From M3007 sp044230315 (GTDB taxonomy: Bacteria > Bacteroidota > Bacteroidia > Chitinophagales > Saprospiraceae), in assembly GCA_044230315.1 (NCBI GenBank), contig JBGARJ010000008.1, positions 118,997-182,996 of the forward strand: DNA of 64,000 nt, given 5' to 3'. Below are positions 53,017 through 63,017 of this stretch, one piece after another. The notes under the pieces were generated by a model. The model was given only the letters and a program-made list of their open reading frames with translations. It was not told the DNA's origin and searched no databases. The position numbers and the translations under genes were made by a program. The first letter of the stretch is position 1. Each line of letters starts with the position of its first letter.

Positions 53017-53643
53017 TTATGCACAGACTTCTTTGATTTTCTCAATGGCGCTTTCTGCCAGGATCAGCGTGCCGGCGCGCATGATTTGATACGTATTCAG
53101 GTCTTGAGCGGGGGCTATGTCGGCCTGCGGCAGGTTGCGGCAGGAGAGATAGAGCGTTTTGTCGTACGTGCCTGTCACCGTGAGCGGCTTCTTGTCGGCC
53201 ACCTGGAGTGCTTGCAGGAAGGCGCGGAAGGCTTTGGTCGTGGGCTGTTCGAACGCGAAGTCTTCCACCACCACGATGTTGCCGGCTTTTGCTTTGGCCG
53301 ACAGGGCGCTGCGGCGGGCCAGGCGTTTGACCTTGGCATTCACATCGATCGAGTAGTTGCGCGGGCGCGGGCCGAATACGCGGCCGCCACCGCGGTAAAG
53401 CGGGTTGTTGATGTCGCCTTTCCGCGAACCGCCGGTACCTTTTTGGCGGTGCAGCTTGCGGGTGGAGCCGCTCATTTCGCTGCGCTCCTTCGACTTGTGC
53501 GTACCCTGGCGTTGTGCGACGAGGTAACGCTTGACGTCCAGCCAAACGCTGTGCTCGTGCGGTTCGATACCGAACACCTCCTCGGGGAGTTCCACCGAGC
53601 GGCCTGTTGCTTCGCCTTTGATGTTATAAACTTCGAGTTTCAT
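53017..53643 (-). CDS. rplD: 50S ribosomal protein L4
   Basis: A 208-residue L4 (RSEMSGSTRKLHRQKGTGGS; VFGPRPRNYSIDVNAKVKRL). L4 lines the tunnel and in E. coli also regulates the S10 operon. Normal length, 77 nt after rplC. Confidence 0.97.
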   Translation of the reverse strand: MKLEVYNIKGEATGRSVELPEEVFGIEPHEHSVWLDVKRYLVAQRQGTHKSKERSEMSGSTRKLHRQKGTGGSRKGDINNPLYRGGGRVFGPRPRNYSIDVNAKVKRLARRSALSAKAKAGNIVVVEDFAFEQPTTKAFRAFLQALQVADKKPLTVTGTYDKTLYLSCRNLPQADIAPAQDLNTYQIMRAGTLILAESAIEKIKEVCA

Positions 53644-53720
53644 TTTTGATGTTTGATTTTGGATGCCGGATGCTGGATGCCGAATGTTTTATCGATGATC
53701 GAGTATCGCGTATCCCGGTA

Positions 53721-54341
53721 TCATTTTTCAATAATGACATAAGCGCCTTTGTGCCCCGGAACCGCGCCCTTGATGAGCAGCAGGTTCTGATCGGGGAAAA
53801 CTTTGAGCACTTGCAGGCGGCGCACTTTCACCCGCTTGTTGCCGGTTTGGCCGGCCATGCGCATGCCCTTCATCACCTTGGCGGCAAAGGAGGAGTTACC
53901 GAGCGAACCCGGTGCGCGCAGGCGGTTGTGCTGGCCGTGGGTTTGTTGCATGACGCCGCCAAAACCGTGGCGTTTGACCACGCCCTGAAAGCCTTTGCCT
54001 TTGGACGTGCCCACGACGCTGACTTTGTCGCCTTCCTGAAAGACATCGCTGACCGTGACCAATTCGCCGAGCGATTTGTCGAGGTCCATGTCCCGGAATT
54101 CCAGGGCTTTGTGTTTGGGCGCCGTGCCGGCTTTTTCATAATGGCCGGCCAAGGCTGCCGGGGTATTCGAGGCTTTGCGTTCGCCATAGGCCAACTGGAG
54201 CGCCGTATAGCCGTCCGTATCTTCGGTGAGCACTTGTGTGACCACACAGGGGCCAGCTTCGATAATGGTGCAAGCAACGTTTTTTCCGTTGTTGTCGAAG
54301 ATGCTGGTCATCCCGATTTTTTTTCCAATCAGACCGTTCAC
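53721..54341 (-). CDS. rplC: 50S ribosomal protein L3
   Basis: A 206-residue L3 (NGLIGKKIGMTSIFDNNGKN; the loop region GVVKRHGFGGVMQQTHGQHN; RAPGSLGNSSFAAKVMKGMR). The glutamine in the MQQTHGQ segment is the residue methylated in E. coli. Second in the operon, 193 nt after rpsJ. Confidence 0.98.
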   Translation of the reverse strand: MNGLIGKKIGMTSIFDNNGKNVACTIIEAGPCVVTQVLTEDTDGYTALQLAYGERKASNTPAALAGHYEKAGTAPKHKALEFRDMDLDKSLGELVTVSDVFQEGDKVSVVGTSKGKGFQGVVKRHGFGGVMQQTHGQHNRLRAPGSLGNSSFAAKVMKGMRMAGQTGNKRVKVRRLQVLKVFPDQNLLLIKGAVPGHKGAYVIIEK

Positions 54342-54534
54342 AGGTGTCGAATTTTATATTTGAACGATTGGTGGTTAATGCGTTATCAAGGATTCATCGG
54401 TTGCGTATAAAAGCGGAAAAGCGACCTTCCGTTTGATCGGAACCGCTTTCGACCGCATCAGTTGTTCCGATTGGAAGATCGGAGTACTTTGACGCAAGCC
54501 GGAAAGAACCGTCTTGAATCCGAAAATATGCGAG

Positions 54535-54843
54535 TTAGGTGAGCTTAACCTGAATGTCTACACCGCTCGGGAGCTCCAGCTTGGAGAGGGCGTCCACCGT
54601 TTTTTGCGTCGGTGTGTAGATTTCGATCAAGCGCTTGTGGGTGCGCAACTGAAACTGCTCCCGAGATTTCTTATTCACGTGCGGCGAGCGCAACACGGTG
54701 AAAATTTCTTTCTCTGTTGGCAGCGGAATCGGCCCCGTAACTACGGCCCCACTCGCACGTACCGTCTTCACGATCTTCTCGGTGGACTTATCCACGAGGT
54801 TGTAGTCGTAAGACCGTAGTTTAATGCGAATTTTCTGATTCAT
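54535..54843 (-). CDS. rpsJ: 30S ribosomal protein S10
   Basis: A 102-residue S10 (NQKIRIKLRSYDYNLVDKST; VTGPIPLPTEKEIFTVLRSP). It is the first gene of the S10-spc-alpha operon here; fusA and tuf are not adjacent upstream. A Bacteroidota promoter lies about 85 nt upstream. The 193-nt gap to rplC holds small inverted repeats (GCGGAAAAGCGAC near 54411, CGGAACCGCTTTCG near 54439) but no gene. Confidence 0.98.
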   Translation of the reverse strand: MNQKIRIKLRSYDYNLVDKSTEKIVKTVRASGAVVTGPIPLPTEKEIFTVLRSPHVNKKSREQFQLRTHKRLIEIYTPTQKTVDALSKLELPSGVDIQVKLT

Positions 54844-54928
54844 TACCTGTCTAGAAATAAGTGTGTATTAAAAACCGCTTTTGCCGGGCCAAATTTGATT
54901 TGGATACCCCCTTTGCTAAAAGCGCCCG

Positions 54929-54961
54929 CAAAGATAAGCACACGCCAATTGGATTTCCAAA
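54929..54961 (-). promoter_or_regulatory. Promoter of the ribosomal protein operon
   Basis: On the minus strand TATCTTTG (54929-54936) matches the TAnnTTTG -7 box, with TTTG (54958-54961) 21 nt upstream. The rpsJ start is 85 nt downstream, leaving a leader in which regulation could act. Confidence 0.65.
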
Positions 54962-55126
54962 GAGGGTTTAAAGTTTTTTAAAAAAAGTTCCACCGGGCCC
55001 CGGCTATATGCAGCAGGAAGGTCGCCAAGACCGGAAGCCGCCCCGCCTCCCCCAGTTGTTGGGGCCGGTTTAAGGCCTTCTGCTATCTTTACCGCTGCCG
55101 CTCCGGCCATCACCCGACTTACGCCC

Positions 55127-56353
55127 ATGCATTTATTCGACACCTTTTCCATCCTGATCGTGCTTTCCGCCGCATTCGCGTACATCAACTACCGGTTTAT
55201 CCGCCTGCCGTCGGCCATTGGCCTGATGCTGATCGCGCTGCTGAGCTCGCTTACCCTGGTGGCCGTGGGAAAGCTGTTTCCGGATACGCTTCACGATCTG
55301 GCCAGCCTGATGACGCAAATCGATTTTTCCAACTTGCTGATGGAAGTCATGCTGGGCTTCATGCTGTTTGCCGGGGCTATCCATATCCGGTTGGAGGAAT
55401 TGCAAAAGGTCAAACTGGCGGTGTTATTGTTTTCCACCATCAGTGTAGTGCTCAGCACCTTTATCGTGGGCACCGGCGTCTGGTATCTGCTGAGCTGGTT
55501 TGGCCTGCCCATGCCTTATTTATATTGTCTGTTGTTCGGGTCGCTCATCTCCCCTACCGACCCCATTGCGGTGCTCGGCATTTTGAAGGAGGCCCGCATC
55601 GCCAAATCACTCGAAATGAAGATCGCCGGTGAGTCGCTGTTCAACGACGGCGTGGCGGTAGTGGTGTTTCTCACCATCCTCGAGGTCGCCGAGCACCCGG
55701 GAACAATGGCCTGGACCGATGTGGCCGTGTTGTTTGCCCGGGAGGCCGTTGGCGGCACCTTACTCGGCATTGGGATCGGCTATGCCGCTTTCGTGCTCAT
55801 GCGCAGTATCGACAACTATAAGGTGGAAGTGATGATCACGCTCGCCGTGGTGATGGGCGGTTATACGCTGGCCAGCAATCTGCATGTTTCGGGGCCGCTG
55901 GCCATGGTGGCAGCCGGCATCCTGATCGGCAACCACGGCAAACGCTACGCGATGTCGGACCTGACCGCCGAATACGTGGATAAGTTTTGGGAACTGTTGG
56001 ACGAGACGTTGAACGCCATCCTCTTTGTCTTGATCGGCCTTGAACTGGTTATTTTGCACTTTGATACCGTGTACCTGATCTTGGGCGCCTTATCCATCCT
56101 TTTGGTGCTGGGGGCGCGTTACCTCTCGGTGTGGGCGCCGGCTCAAATTATCCGGTTGAAAGGCGAGATGGATCGTCGAACGATCCTCATCCTGACCTGG
56201 GGCGGGTTGCGCGGCGGCATTTCCATCGCCCTGGCGTTGTCGCTCACGCCTGAACTGGGGAAGGATCTATGGGTCACGCTGACGTATTGCATTGTCGCTT
56301 TTTCCATCCTCGTGCAGGGGATGACCATAGGACGGCTCGCCCGACAGAAATAG
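55127..56353 (+). CDS. Na+/H+ antiporter, CPA1 (NhaP) family
   Basis: A 408-residue inner membrane transporter with about 12 helices. Family motifs are present: the extended-helix SPTDPIAVLGIL and the ion-binding Asn-Asp pair in GESLFNDGVAVVVF, plus the late WGGLRGGISIALALSL helix typical of NhaP/NHE proteins. It is about 400 residues with no long cytoplasmic tail or TrkA domain, so a short CPA1 form. It exchanges Na+ (or K+) for protons for pH and salt homeostasis. A promoter-like TATCTTTA lies at 55084-55091. Convergent with the patatin gene. Confidence 0.9.
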   Translation: MHLFDTFSILIVLSAAFAYINYRFIRLPSAIGLMLIALLSSLTLVAVGKLFPDTLHDLASLMTQIDFSNLLMEVMLGFMLFAGAIHIRLEELQKVKLAVLLFSTISVVLSTFIVGTGVWYLLSWFGLPMPYLYCLLFGSLISPTDPIAVLGILKEARIAKSLEMKIAGESLFNDGVAVVVFLTILEVAEHPGTMAWTDVAVLFAREAVGGTLLGIGIGYAAFVLMRSIDNYKVEVMITLAVVMGGYTLASNLHVSGPLAMVAAGILIGNHGKRYAMSDLTAEYVDKFWELLDETLNAILFVLIGLELVILHFDTVYLILGALSILLVLGARYLSVWAPAQIIRLKGEMDRRTILILTWGGLRGGISIALALSLTPELGKDLWVTLTYCIVAFSILVQGMTIGRLARQK

Positions 56354-56415
56354 GCTGCCAAGCGTAAGTTTTGCGGCTGCCAGCGCCAAAAACGAGAAAA
56401 CCCCGAACATGCATT

Positions 56416-56504
56416 AGAGTGCGTCTGAAAAAATTGCCGCGCCTGAAAAGAGCAGGTCCCGAAAGATGCCTTTTCAGACCGGTGCGTATTTTCAGACACA
56501 CCCT
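56416..56504. repeat. Short inverted-repeat element between convergent genes
   Basis: AGAGTGCGTCTGAAAAAAT (56416-56434) and ATTTTCAGACACACCCT (56488-56504) are near reverse complements. An inner CTGAAAAG/CTTTTCAG pair lies between. The right end coincides with the patatin stop codon (56503-56505). It may be a remnant or MITE-like unit and could serve as a bidirectional terminator. Confidence 0.55.
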
Positions 56505-58785
56505 AAAACCAATACCCCAGATTCACGTAGATCTCCCGCCCGCGATTGGAATATCCATAGGTAAGTTCCACCGGCCCCAGCGGCGTATCGAGCCCATAGG
56601 AAAGGCCCAGGCTGCGGTACAGGTGGGCGCCGTCGGAAAACGGTTTTCGGGTGTCGTCTACCCAGCCGATATGGCCGCTCAGCGTCAGGTAGTGTATTTT
56701 AAACAAATGGTACTGCGCACTCAGGCTGGTTTTTACCAGGTTGGCGCCGGTGGCTTTCGCAAAGGGCAGCCCGATGAACGGCCGGAAATTGTTGATGAGG
56801 TTGAGGTTGTTACTGCCGAGGAAATAGCGGTATGGCGGCGGCGCTTCTCCGAGCGTCAGGCCGGCGTCGCCCGACCAAATGGCGGTGAGCCGCGGCGAGA
56901 CGGGGAAAATCTTCTGGATGCGGATATCAAAATTCCAGCCGGTCTTCCGCGTGGTTTCCTGGTATTTCAGCGAGGAAATGGGCGCCGCCAGCAATGCCTC
57001 CACATTGGCCCAGGTGCCTGAACGGGCAAAGGCGCTGCGGTCGCGGCTGTCGTAGCGGAAAAAGACCTTTCCAAAGCCATACCACCCTTTTTCATCGATG
57101 TATTCGTCTTCGGTCAGGTAATCGACCGCCTGCGACGTGACGGTTTTAAAAAACTTGATCCCACCCGCCAGGCCGGTAGAAAACGCCTTGCCGGAAGCGA
57201 GGTTGATATACAGTTCCTGCGTAAAATCGGTGAGGTTGAACAGGAGCTGCTGGATCGAATAGTTGCCGCCAATATCGATTTTTACCGGCAGGTCGACGGG
57301 CAAATCGGTAAAGTTGAGCCTTGAATTGAAGCCGAAGCCGGGTTTGCGGCCGCGGTCGACGTAGTAATGAAAGTCGTATCGAAACTTGTCGCCGATGATG
57401 CAGTCCAGCGAAGCGACCGAATTTTGAAACAGCACATTCCGGAACGTGCCGTTGAGCAGCATGCTGCTTTTGTACACGTTGTCGTAGTGCAAACCCAGGC
57501 GAAGGCTTCGTTCGTAGCCGGGTTTGAGTTTGGGCCGGATGTAGGCTTCCCGGATATTGCCGGGTTGGGCGTCGAAATGATAATCAACGTATTGAAAGTA
57601 ATCGGTCGCATACAGCGCGGCGATGCCTTCGCGGAATTTTTCAAATGATATATCGCCAGGCAACTGCACCGGAAATTTTTTCAACAATGCCGGTTCGGTA
57701 ATGGCTTTGTTGCGTTCGAGGTGCACGGCATTGATATGCATGGGGCAGTCGGGGTGAAAATCCGGTTTGGGGCGGGGCGGGGGTTGCGGGGCAGCTTGTT
57801 GCCGGCGGGCGATGTCCACCAGTTGACCCCACACAGCGCGGGCGGCGCGTTCGCCGCGCAGCAACAAGGAATCAGTTGCGTCGAACGAGGTGATGCTGTA
57901 TCCGGCAATATCGGGTCGGATCACCAGATCGCAGTACTGCATTTGTTCGCGGGAGCGGGCCTCCATCTGGAACGAGCCGACCTGTTCGATGATCTTTTCC
58001 AGCGATTGCAGTTTGTCTTTTTTGTACAGACCCGTTTCAACGGTCACGCCGATGATGATGTCCATGCCTTTGTCGCGCACTTCTTTGGCCGGAAAATTAT
58101 TCACCACACCGCCGTCGGTGATCAGGTGGCCGTCCACTTCCACCGGCGCGAGCACCCCCGGCAAGGAGCCGCTGGCGCGAATGGACCGGGCGAGGCACCC
58201 GTGTTCCATCACGATCTGTTCGCCGGTACTCACATCAGTACCGATGCATAAAAAGGGAATGGGCAGTTGGCTGTAGTCGGTAATGGCGCTGACCTGATCG
58301 GTAAGGGCGCTCAGGAAATCGAATACATTCTGGCCGTTTGAAAAGGCCTGTGGCAGCGCTATTTTGTAGTCCCTGAACGACAGGGAGAGGGCGTATTTTT
58401 CGCCGTATTGTTTTTCAAAGAACGGCTGGTATTTGCGCTGGACCTGGTCTTGCAACACCGTTCCGAGGTCGTTGGCGCGCAGAATACTGTCGAGTTGGGT
58501 GGCCGACCAGCCCGACGAATACAAGCCGCCGAGGATGGCTCCCATGCTGGAGCCGCCGATATAGTCGATCCGGATTCCGGCTTCTTCCAACACTTTCAAT
58601 ACCCCCACATGGGCAACGCCTTTGGCGCCGCCGCCGCTAAATACCACCCCGACGCGAAGCGGTTGCTGGGCTCCGGCTTGCAAAACCGACAGGGTAAAAG
58701 CCAGGAAAAGCGCGGCCAGCGGCAAGGCGGGTGTACGGCCGAGCGAAAATGGGGAAGAGCAGGTTTTCAACACAGGCGAAATCAT
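56503..58785 (-). CDS. Patatin-like phospholipase with outer-membrane barrel
   Basis: A protein of about 760 residues. After a signal-like N-terminus (ending VLQAGAQ) comes a patatin domain: oxyanion loop SGGGAKGVAHVGVL, nucleophile elbow GGSSMGAILGG (catalytic Ser) and the catalytic Asp in ITDGGVVNNFP. A POTRA-like link and an Omp85-type C-terminal barrel (ending in aromatic VNLGYWF) follow, as in type Vd-like patatin autotransporters. The start is uncertain: ATG 58785, 58800 and 58872 are in frame; I favour 58785 because the signal peptide begins soon after. It likely acts at the cell surface. Confidence 0.85.
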   Translation of the reverse strand: MISPVLKTCSSPFSLGRTPALPLAALFLAFTLSVLQAGAQQPLRVGVVFSGGGAKGVAHVGVLKVLEEAGIRIDYIGGSSMGAILGGLYSSGWSATQLDSILRANDLGTVLQDQVQRKYQPFFEKQYGEKYALSLSFRDYKIALPQAFSNGQNVFDFLSALTDQVSAITDYSQLPIPFLCIGTDVSTGEQIVMEHGCLARSIRASGSLPGVLAPVEVDGHLITDGGVVNNFPAKEVRDKGMDIIIGVTVETGLYKKDKLQSLEKIIEQVGSFQMEARSREQMQYCDLVIRPDIAGYSITSFDATDSLLLRGERAARAVWGQLVDIARRQQAAPQPPPRPKPDFHPDCPMHINAVHLERNKAITEPALLKKFPVQLPGDISFEKFREGIAALYATDYFQYVDYHFDAQPGNIREAYIRPKLKPGYERSLRLGLHYDNVYKSSMLLNGTFRNVLFQNSVASLDCIIGDKFRYDFHYYVDRGRKPGFGFNSRLNFTDLPVDLPVKIDIGGNYSIQQLLFNLTDFTQELYINLASGKAFSTGLAGGIKFFKTVTSQAVDYLTEDEYIDEKGWYGFGKVFFRYDSRDRSAFARSGTWANVEALLAAPISSLKYQETTRKTGWNFDIRIQKIFPVSPRLTAIWSGDAGLTLGEAPPPYRYFLGSNNLNLINNFRPFIGLPFAKATGANLVKTSLSAQYHLFKIHYLTLSGHIGWVDDTRKPFSDGAHLYRSLGLSYGLDTPLGPVELTYGYSNRGREIYVNLGYWF

Positions 58786-58889
58786 TTTGACATGCAACAT
58801 GGAACCCCAGGTCGTGCGAAAGGTTCGCTGCGCGGAATATCCGGCGCAACGCGCCGAATGTGTCTTGTGCAAATCGCCCGGTTCGTTGC

Positions 58890-59174
58890 CTAAATTCTCA
58901 TCCTTTTCATCGTCTTTCTCAACATTTCAACAACGTCGATAACCGCCTGCTCGTATGTGGCGGCGCCCTTTTTGGCCGAGATCTTGTCGCCTGAAATCGA
59001 CAGGTAAATTTCGCAAAATTGGTTGGCGTGGTGGCCGTCGCCGTCCTGAAACAGCCGGACATCCGCCCGGGAAATTTCATTATTCGTGATAGAAAGTTTG
59101 CGCACCTTACCCTCTACAAATGCTTGCAGTTTTTCACTGGCGGTAAAATTGGTGCTTTGAATAATAACGTTCAT
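58890..59174 (-). CDS. hpf: Ribosome hibernation promoting factor, short HPF/RaiA type
   Basis: A 94-residue HPF/RaiA-family protein (MNVIIQSTNFTASEKLQAFV, then KLSITNNEISRADVRLFQDG). It binds the decoding centre and silences ribosomes in stationary phase. The short length lacks the dimerising C-terminal domain of long HPF. The frame is open far upstream, but ATG 59174 is the only one giving the family start. The next 200 nt to 59374 hold no gene. Confidence 0.9.
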   Translation of the reverse strand: MNVIIQSTNFTASEKLQAFVEGKVRKLSITNNEISRADVRLFQDGDGHHANQFCEIYLSISGDKISAKKGAATYEQAVIDVVEMLRKTMKRMRI

Positions 59175-59374
59175 GTTGCCTGTTTTAAAATTGGGTGCAT
59201 GCACTGCAGTTGCCGCAAGAACGTTTCCTGCGCCCAACCATTGGGCCGGTTGGGCCATACAAAGACCAAATAATGCGCCTTTGCGGCACTTTTGCCCAAA
59301 GTACGCTTTTCCTGCACGCGCCGTTGGTTTACGGCGAAATAAAATCGGCCGCCTGCTTGCAGCGCTTGCTCCGG

Positions 59375-62300
59375 CTATTCTTTCCATTCCGGCCAGCGGC
59401 CCGGGGTCGCGGGTGCGCCGTTGCGTTCCAACTGCTTCCCGAGCTCGTCGATCTCGCGCGAGATGGCCTTCAGGTTGTCGAGCAAAGGGCCGAATTGTTT
59501 GGCCGCAATCCGGTAGTCTTCCCGGAAGGTTTCTGTCGGCGCCGAGGTGGTGTTCCACATCCCGTCTTCGATACCGCTTACCCGGCCGTTGAGCGTTGGC
59601 GGCGTTTCGAATTCGCGGCGGCTGAGGGTGCGGTCGCCGTTGATCTGGGTATTTACCGCGTTCAGACGGTTGCTCAGATCGTATGCTTTTTTCAGCAACT
59701 CCTGCGGCGGCGCGGGCAGATCCAGCAGGGCCGTTTGCATTTGGCCGAGGTTGGCGGCCAGATCGTTGCGGATGGCGCTGGCGGCGCTCATGGCTTTGCG
59801 CAGGCGGCTGATCTGCAGGCAAAACGCGAGGTACGCTTTTTTGTCGGCCGCAGGCAGCGAGGCATTGTTGAGCGACTTGGCGCTGAACGACACCGGACCG
59901 GCAATGGGCGTGAGCACGCCGTCTTCGTATTTGCTCAGGCTGACGGTGTATTGGCCGGGCATGGCGAGGTTGCCGCGCTCGGCGTCGCCGAATAATTGAT
60001 CGGGAGCAGGCGTGAACCGGCCCGCCACCGGTGCGGGGGTGTTGTACCGAAAATCCCAAACGATCCGTTTGAGCCCTTTGGTAGCCGGCGCTTTCAGGTG
60101 CCGCACCACGTCGCCGTTGGCATCGGTAACGGTGAACAGGAGATAAGGTTCCGGTTGTTCGTCTTCGGCGCGCAGCGAATCAAGCGGCGGGTAGTTCAGG
60201 GCTTCCTTCTTTTCGGCTTTGGCCTTTTCGGCGTCCTGGCGTTTGGCTTTCAGCGTTTTGATATCGTCTTTCAGCCAGTAGGTGAACACAGCGCCCACAG
60301 GCGGGTTGGCGGCGGCATAATAACTGCTGCCCATATGGCCTTTGTCGCGCAAGCCCAGCGGCAGGCTGGGAATAAACATCCAGGCGTCTTTCACCGGGAA
60401 AAGTTGCGCGGTCTGATCGAAGCTTTCCTTCTTCAAATTGCGCAGGGGCGAATAATCGTCGAGGATATAAAAACCGCGTCCGAAGGTGGCCAGCACGAGG
60501 TCGTTTTCGCGTCGCTGAATCTCGATGTCGCGCACGGCTATGGTGGGCAGGCCGCCTTTAAGTTGCACCCAGTTCTCGCCGCCGTCCGGGCTGAAAAACA
60601 CGCCGAATTCGGTGCCGCAGAACAGCAGGTTGCGGTCCACGTGGTCTTCGGCGATACTGTACACGCTGCCGCGTTCGGGCAAGGTGGCGCCGAGCGATTT
60701 CCAGGTTTTGCCGCCGTCGGCAGTCTTGAGCAGGTAGGGTTTGAAATCGCCGTACCGGTGGTGGTTGTAGCACACGTAGGCGGTGTTTTTGTCAAATTGC
60801 GAGGCAATTACCTGGTGCACGTAGGAGCGCTCGGGTACGCCGGGCAGGTTGTCCATTTTGTCCCACGACTGGCCGCCGTTCCGCGTCACCCAAAGCAAGC
60901 CGTCGTCGGTGCCCACCCAGAGCATTTTTTCGTCGAGCGGGCTCTCGGCAATGGTAGTCGTTTGGCCGTAGATGTCGGTGGAGCCGTTTTTGGCTACGGC
61001 GTCTACGCTCCATACTTTGCCCATTACGGCAAAGGTATTGCGGTCGACACCACGGGAGAGGTCGGGGCTGATGGCGCGCCAGGAGTTGCCGCGGTCGTCG
61101 GTGCGGAACACCGTGTTGGCGCCGAAGTAGAGGCGGGTGTTGGAGAACCGGCTGATGGTGAGCGGAGCGTCCCAGTTCCAGCGCAGGGCGGGTTCGTTCT
61201 CGCCTTCCTGCGGCTTTATGGGCAGGTATTCGCCGCTTTTACGGTCGAAGCGCACCAGCCCGCCGTATTGGCTTTGGGCGTAAATGATGTTGGGATCGCC
61301 GGGGTCGACCTGGGTTTCGAAGCCGTCGCCGACGCTGGTGACAAACCAGTCGGAATTGGGGATGCCGTTGGCGCTGATCGTGCGGCTGGGGCCGCCGAGG
61401 CTGAGGTTGTCCTGCGTACCGCCGTGCACGTTGTAAAACGGCTCGGCATTGTCGGTCGACACCTTGTAAAACTGGGTCACCGGGAGGTTGGCTTTGAAGC
61501 CCCAGGTTTTGGCAAAATCCCAGGTTTCGTACACGCCGCCATCGCAACCGACGAAGAGGTGGTCGGTGTTGGCGGGGTCGATCCAGATGGCGTGGTTGTC
61601 GATGTGTTTGTTCAGTTCGCCCAGGTTGCGGACGGTTTTGCCGCCGTCATCGCTGACTTTGAAGTAGGTATCGGTGACAAAGATGCGGTCGCGGTTTTTG
61701 GGATCGCAGGTCATTTCCTGGTAGTAGTTGCCGCTGGTTTGGGTATCGCTCCTTTTTTCCCAGCTGGCGCCGCGGTCGGTTGAGCGATAGATCCCGCCTT
61801 TTTTATCGGGCGCTTCCACCACTGCGTACACATAGTCGGGGTCGACCGGCGACACATCGATGCCGATGCGGCCCACGTCGCCTGAGGGCAGGCCGCCTTC
61901 GAGTTTTTTCCAGGTGGCGCCGCCGTCGGTGGTTTTGAAAACGGCCGATTCGGGGCCGCCGCCGATATAGGTAAATACCTTGCGTTGGCGTTGGTGGAAT
62001 GCGGCATACAGCACTTTGGGGTTGCGGGTGTCCATGACGAGGTTGTTGCAGCCGGTGTAAGCGCTGACGGATTTGACGCAGGTCCAGGTTTCGCCGCCGT
62101 CGGTGCTTTTATATACGCCGCGGTCGCCGCCGTCGCTCCACACCGGGCCGTAAGCGGCCACATACACGGTGTTGGGGTCGGTAGGATCGACGACCACGTT
62201 GGCGATGTGTTCGGAGTTTTTCAGCCCTTTGTTTTTCCAGGTTTTGCCGCCGTCTTCGCTTTTATACACACCGTCGCCGTAGGAAACAGAGCGCTGGTTG

Positions 62301-62671
62301 TTGTTTTCGCCCGAGCCCACCCATACGACATTGGGGTTAGTGGGGTCGATGACCACGCAGCCGATCGAATACGAGCCCTGGCCGTCGAACACCGGAGTGT
62401 AGGTAGTGCCGGCGTTGACGGTTTTCCATACGCCGCCGGCCGACGACGCTACGTAATATTCTGCCGGGTTGCGGGGGTTCACGGCAAAGTCGCTGATCCG
62501 GCCCGAAGTGACGGCGGGGCCGATGCTCCGGAAGCTGAGGCCGGAATAGGTGCCATCGGCGAATAGCGCGGGTTTTTCGGGTTTTTTAGCGAGGGTGTCT
62601 TTTTTTTGAGCAACGAGTGGGGCTGAGAAAAGCGTAGAGCAAAGCAATAACAGCGGAAGAAAATGGCGCAT
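59375..62671 (-). CDS. VPS10/sortilin-like beta-propeller protein, secreted
   Basis: A 1098-residue exported protein. The signal peptide is MRHFLPLLLLCSTLFSAPLVA (start ATG 62671; 13 more codons are open upstream). Residues about 40-720 are a beta-propeller of the VPS10/sialidase-BNR type, with many Asp-box-like motifs (KSEDGGKTWK, KSTDGGETW, KTTDGGATWKKL, LVTRNGGQSWDKM-type). A C-terminal helical part of about 300 residues follows. Such proteins are often labelled glycosyl hydrolases, but I see no catalytic residues. No T9SS tail is evident. Function unknown. Confidence 0.8.
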   Translation of the reverse strand: MRHFLPLLLLCSTLFSAPLVAQKKDTLAKKPEKPALFADGTYSGLSFRSIGPAVTSGRISDFAVNPRNPAEYYVASSAGGVWKTVNAGTTYTPVFDGQGSYSIGCVVIDPTNPNVVWVGSGENNNQRSVSYGDGVYKSEDGGKTWKNKGLKNSEHIANVVVDPTDPNTVYVAAYGPVWSDGGDRGVYKSTDGGETWTCVKSVSAYTGCNNLVMDTRNPKVLYAAFHQRQRKVFTYIGGGPESAVFKTTDGGATWKKLEGGLPSGDVGRIGIDVSPVDPDYVYAVVEAPDKKGGIYRSTDRGASWEKRSDTQTSGNYYQEMTCDPKNRDRIFVTDTYFKVSDDGGKTVRNLGELNKHIDNHAIWIDPANTDHLFVGCDGGVYETWDFAKTWGFKANLPVTQFYKVSTDNAEPFYNVHGGTQDNLSLGGPSRTISANGIPNSDWFVTSVGDGFETQVDPGDPNIIYAQSQYGGLVRFDRKSGEYLPIKPQEGENEPALRWNWDAPLTISRFSNTRLYFGANTVFRTDDRGNSWRAISPDLSRGVDRNTFAVMGKVWSVDAVAKNGSTDIYGQTTTIAESPLDEKMLWVGTDDGLLWVTRNGGQSWDKMDNLPGVPERSYVHQVIASQFDKNTAYVCYNHHRYGDFKPYLLKTADGGKTWKSLGATLPERGSVYSIAEDHVDRNLLFCGTEFGVFFSPDGGENWVQLKGGLPTIAVRDIEIQRRENDLVLATFGRGFYILDDYSPLRNLKKESFDQTAQLFPVKDAWMFIPSLPLGLRDKGHMGSSYYAAANPPVGAVFTYWLKDDIKTLKAKRQDAEKAKAEKKEALNYPPLDSLRAEDEQPEPYLLFTVTDANGDVVRHLKAPATKGLKRIVWDFRYNTPAPVAGRFTPAPDQLFGDAERGNLAMPGQYTVSLSKYEDGVLTPIAGPVSFSAKSLNNASLPAADKKAYLAFCLQISRLRKAMSAASAIRNDLAANLGQMQTALLDLPAPPQELLKKAYDLSNRLNAVNTQINGDRTLSRREFETPPTLNGRVSGIEDGMWNTTSAPTETFREDYRIAAKQFGPLLDNLKAISREIDELGKQLERNGAPATPGRWPEWKE

Positions 62672-63017
62672 GGTCAGGTGGTATAAAATGTGAACGGGCA
62701 AAAATAGCATACCGGATTGGCTTTATCCGGGCAACCGGTGAATGGTGCAGAAAAATATGCCGGCCCATCCAAGCCGTCGGCCTGTTTATACCGGAATAAT
62801 CAAAATGAACAGCCAATTACACTTTTAACGCCGGTTTGGAAGGCGCGCAGCCAAACGGCCAAACGGCTGTTTCTTCAAAGCCGGGTTATTTCGCCGGGCG
62901 TATATTGTAATAAAATCACGCCGGTCAGGGTACTTTACAACACATTTTCCCGCGGCCAAAGGCGCCTTGTCCGGCGGGCGCGCCGTACTTTGCAGACCGT
63001 ACCATACCTGTTTACCG
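62672..63017. other. 346-bp divergent intergenic region
   Basis: No gene is seen. A TATTTTTG (minus strand, 62699-62706) fits a -7 box for the propeller gene. For the xylanase, CGTACTTTGCAG near 62987 resembles a -7 box with a one-base-shorter spacer, and TTG lies 18 nt upstream. Confidence 0.45.

Noticed and set aside
59996..61783. 595-codon open frame on the plus strand opposite the VPS10-like gene
   Set aside because: Composition is Val/Gly/Ala-rich with no recognisable motif; it is the mirror of a real GC-rich coding frame with signal peptide and Asp-box repeats.
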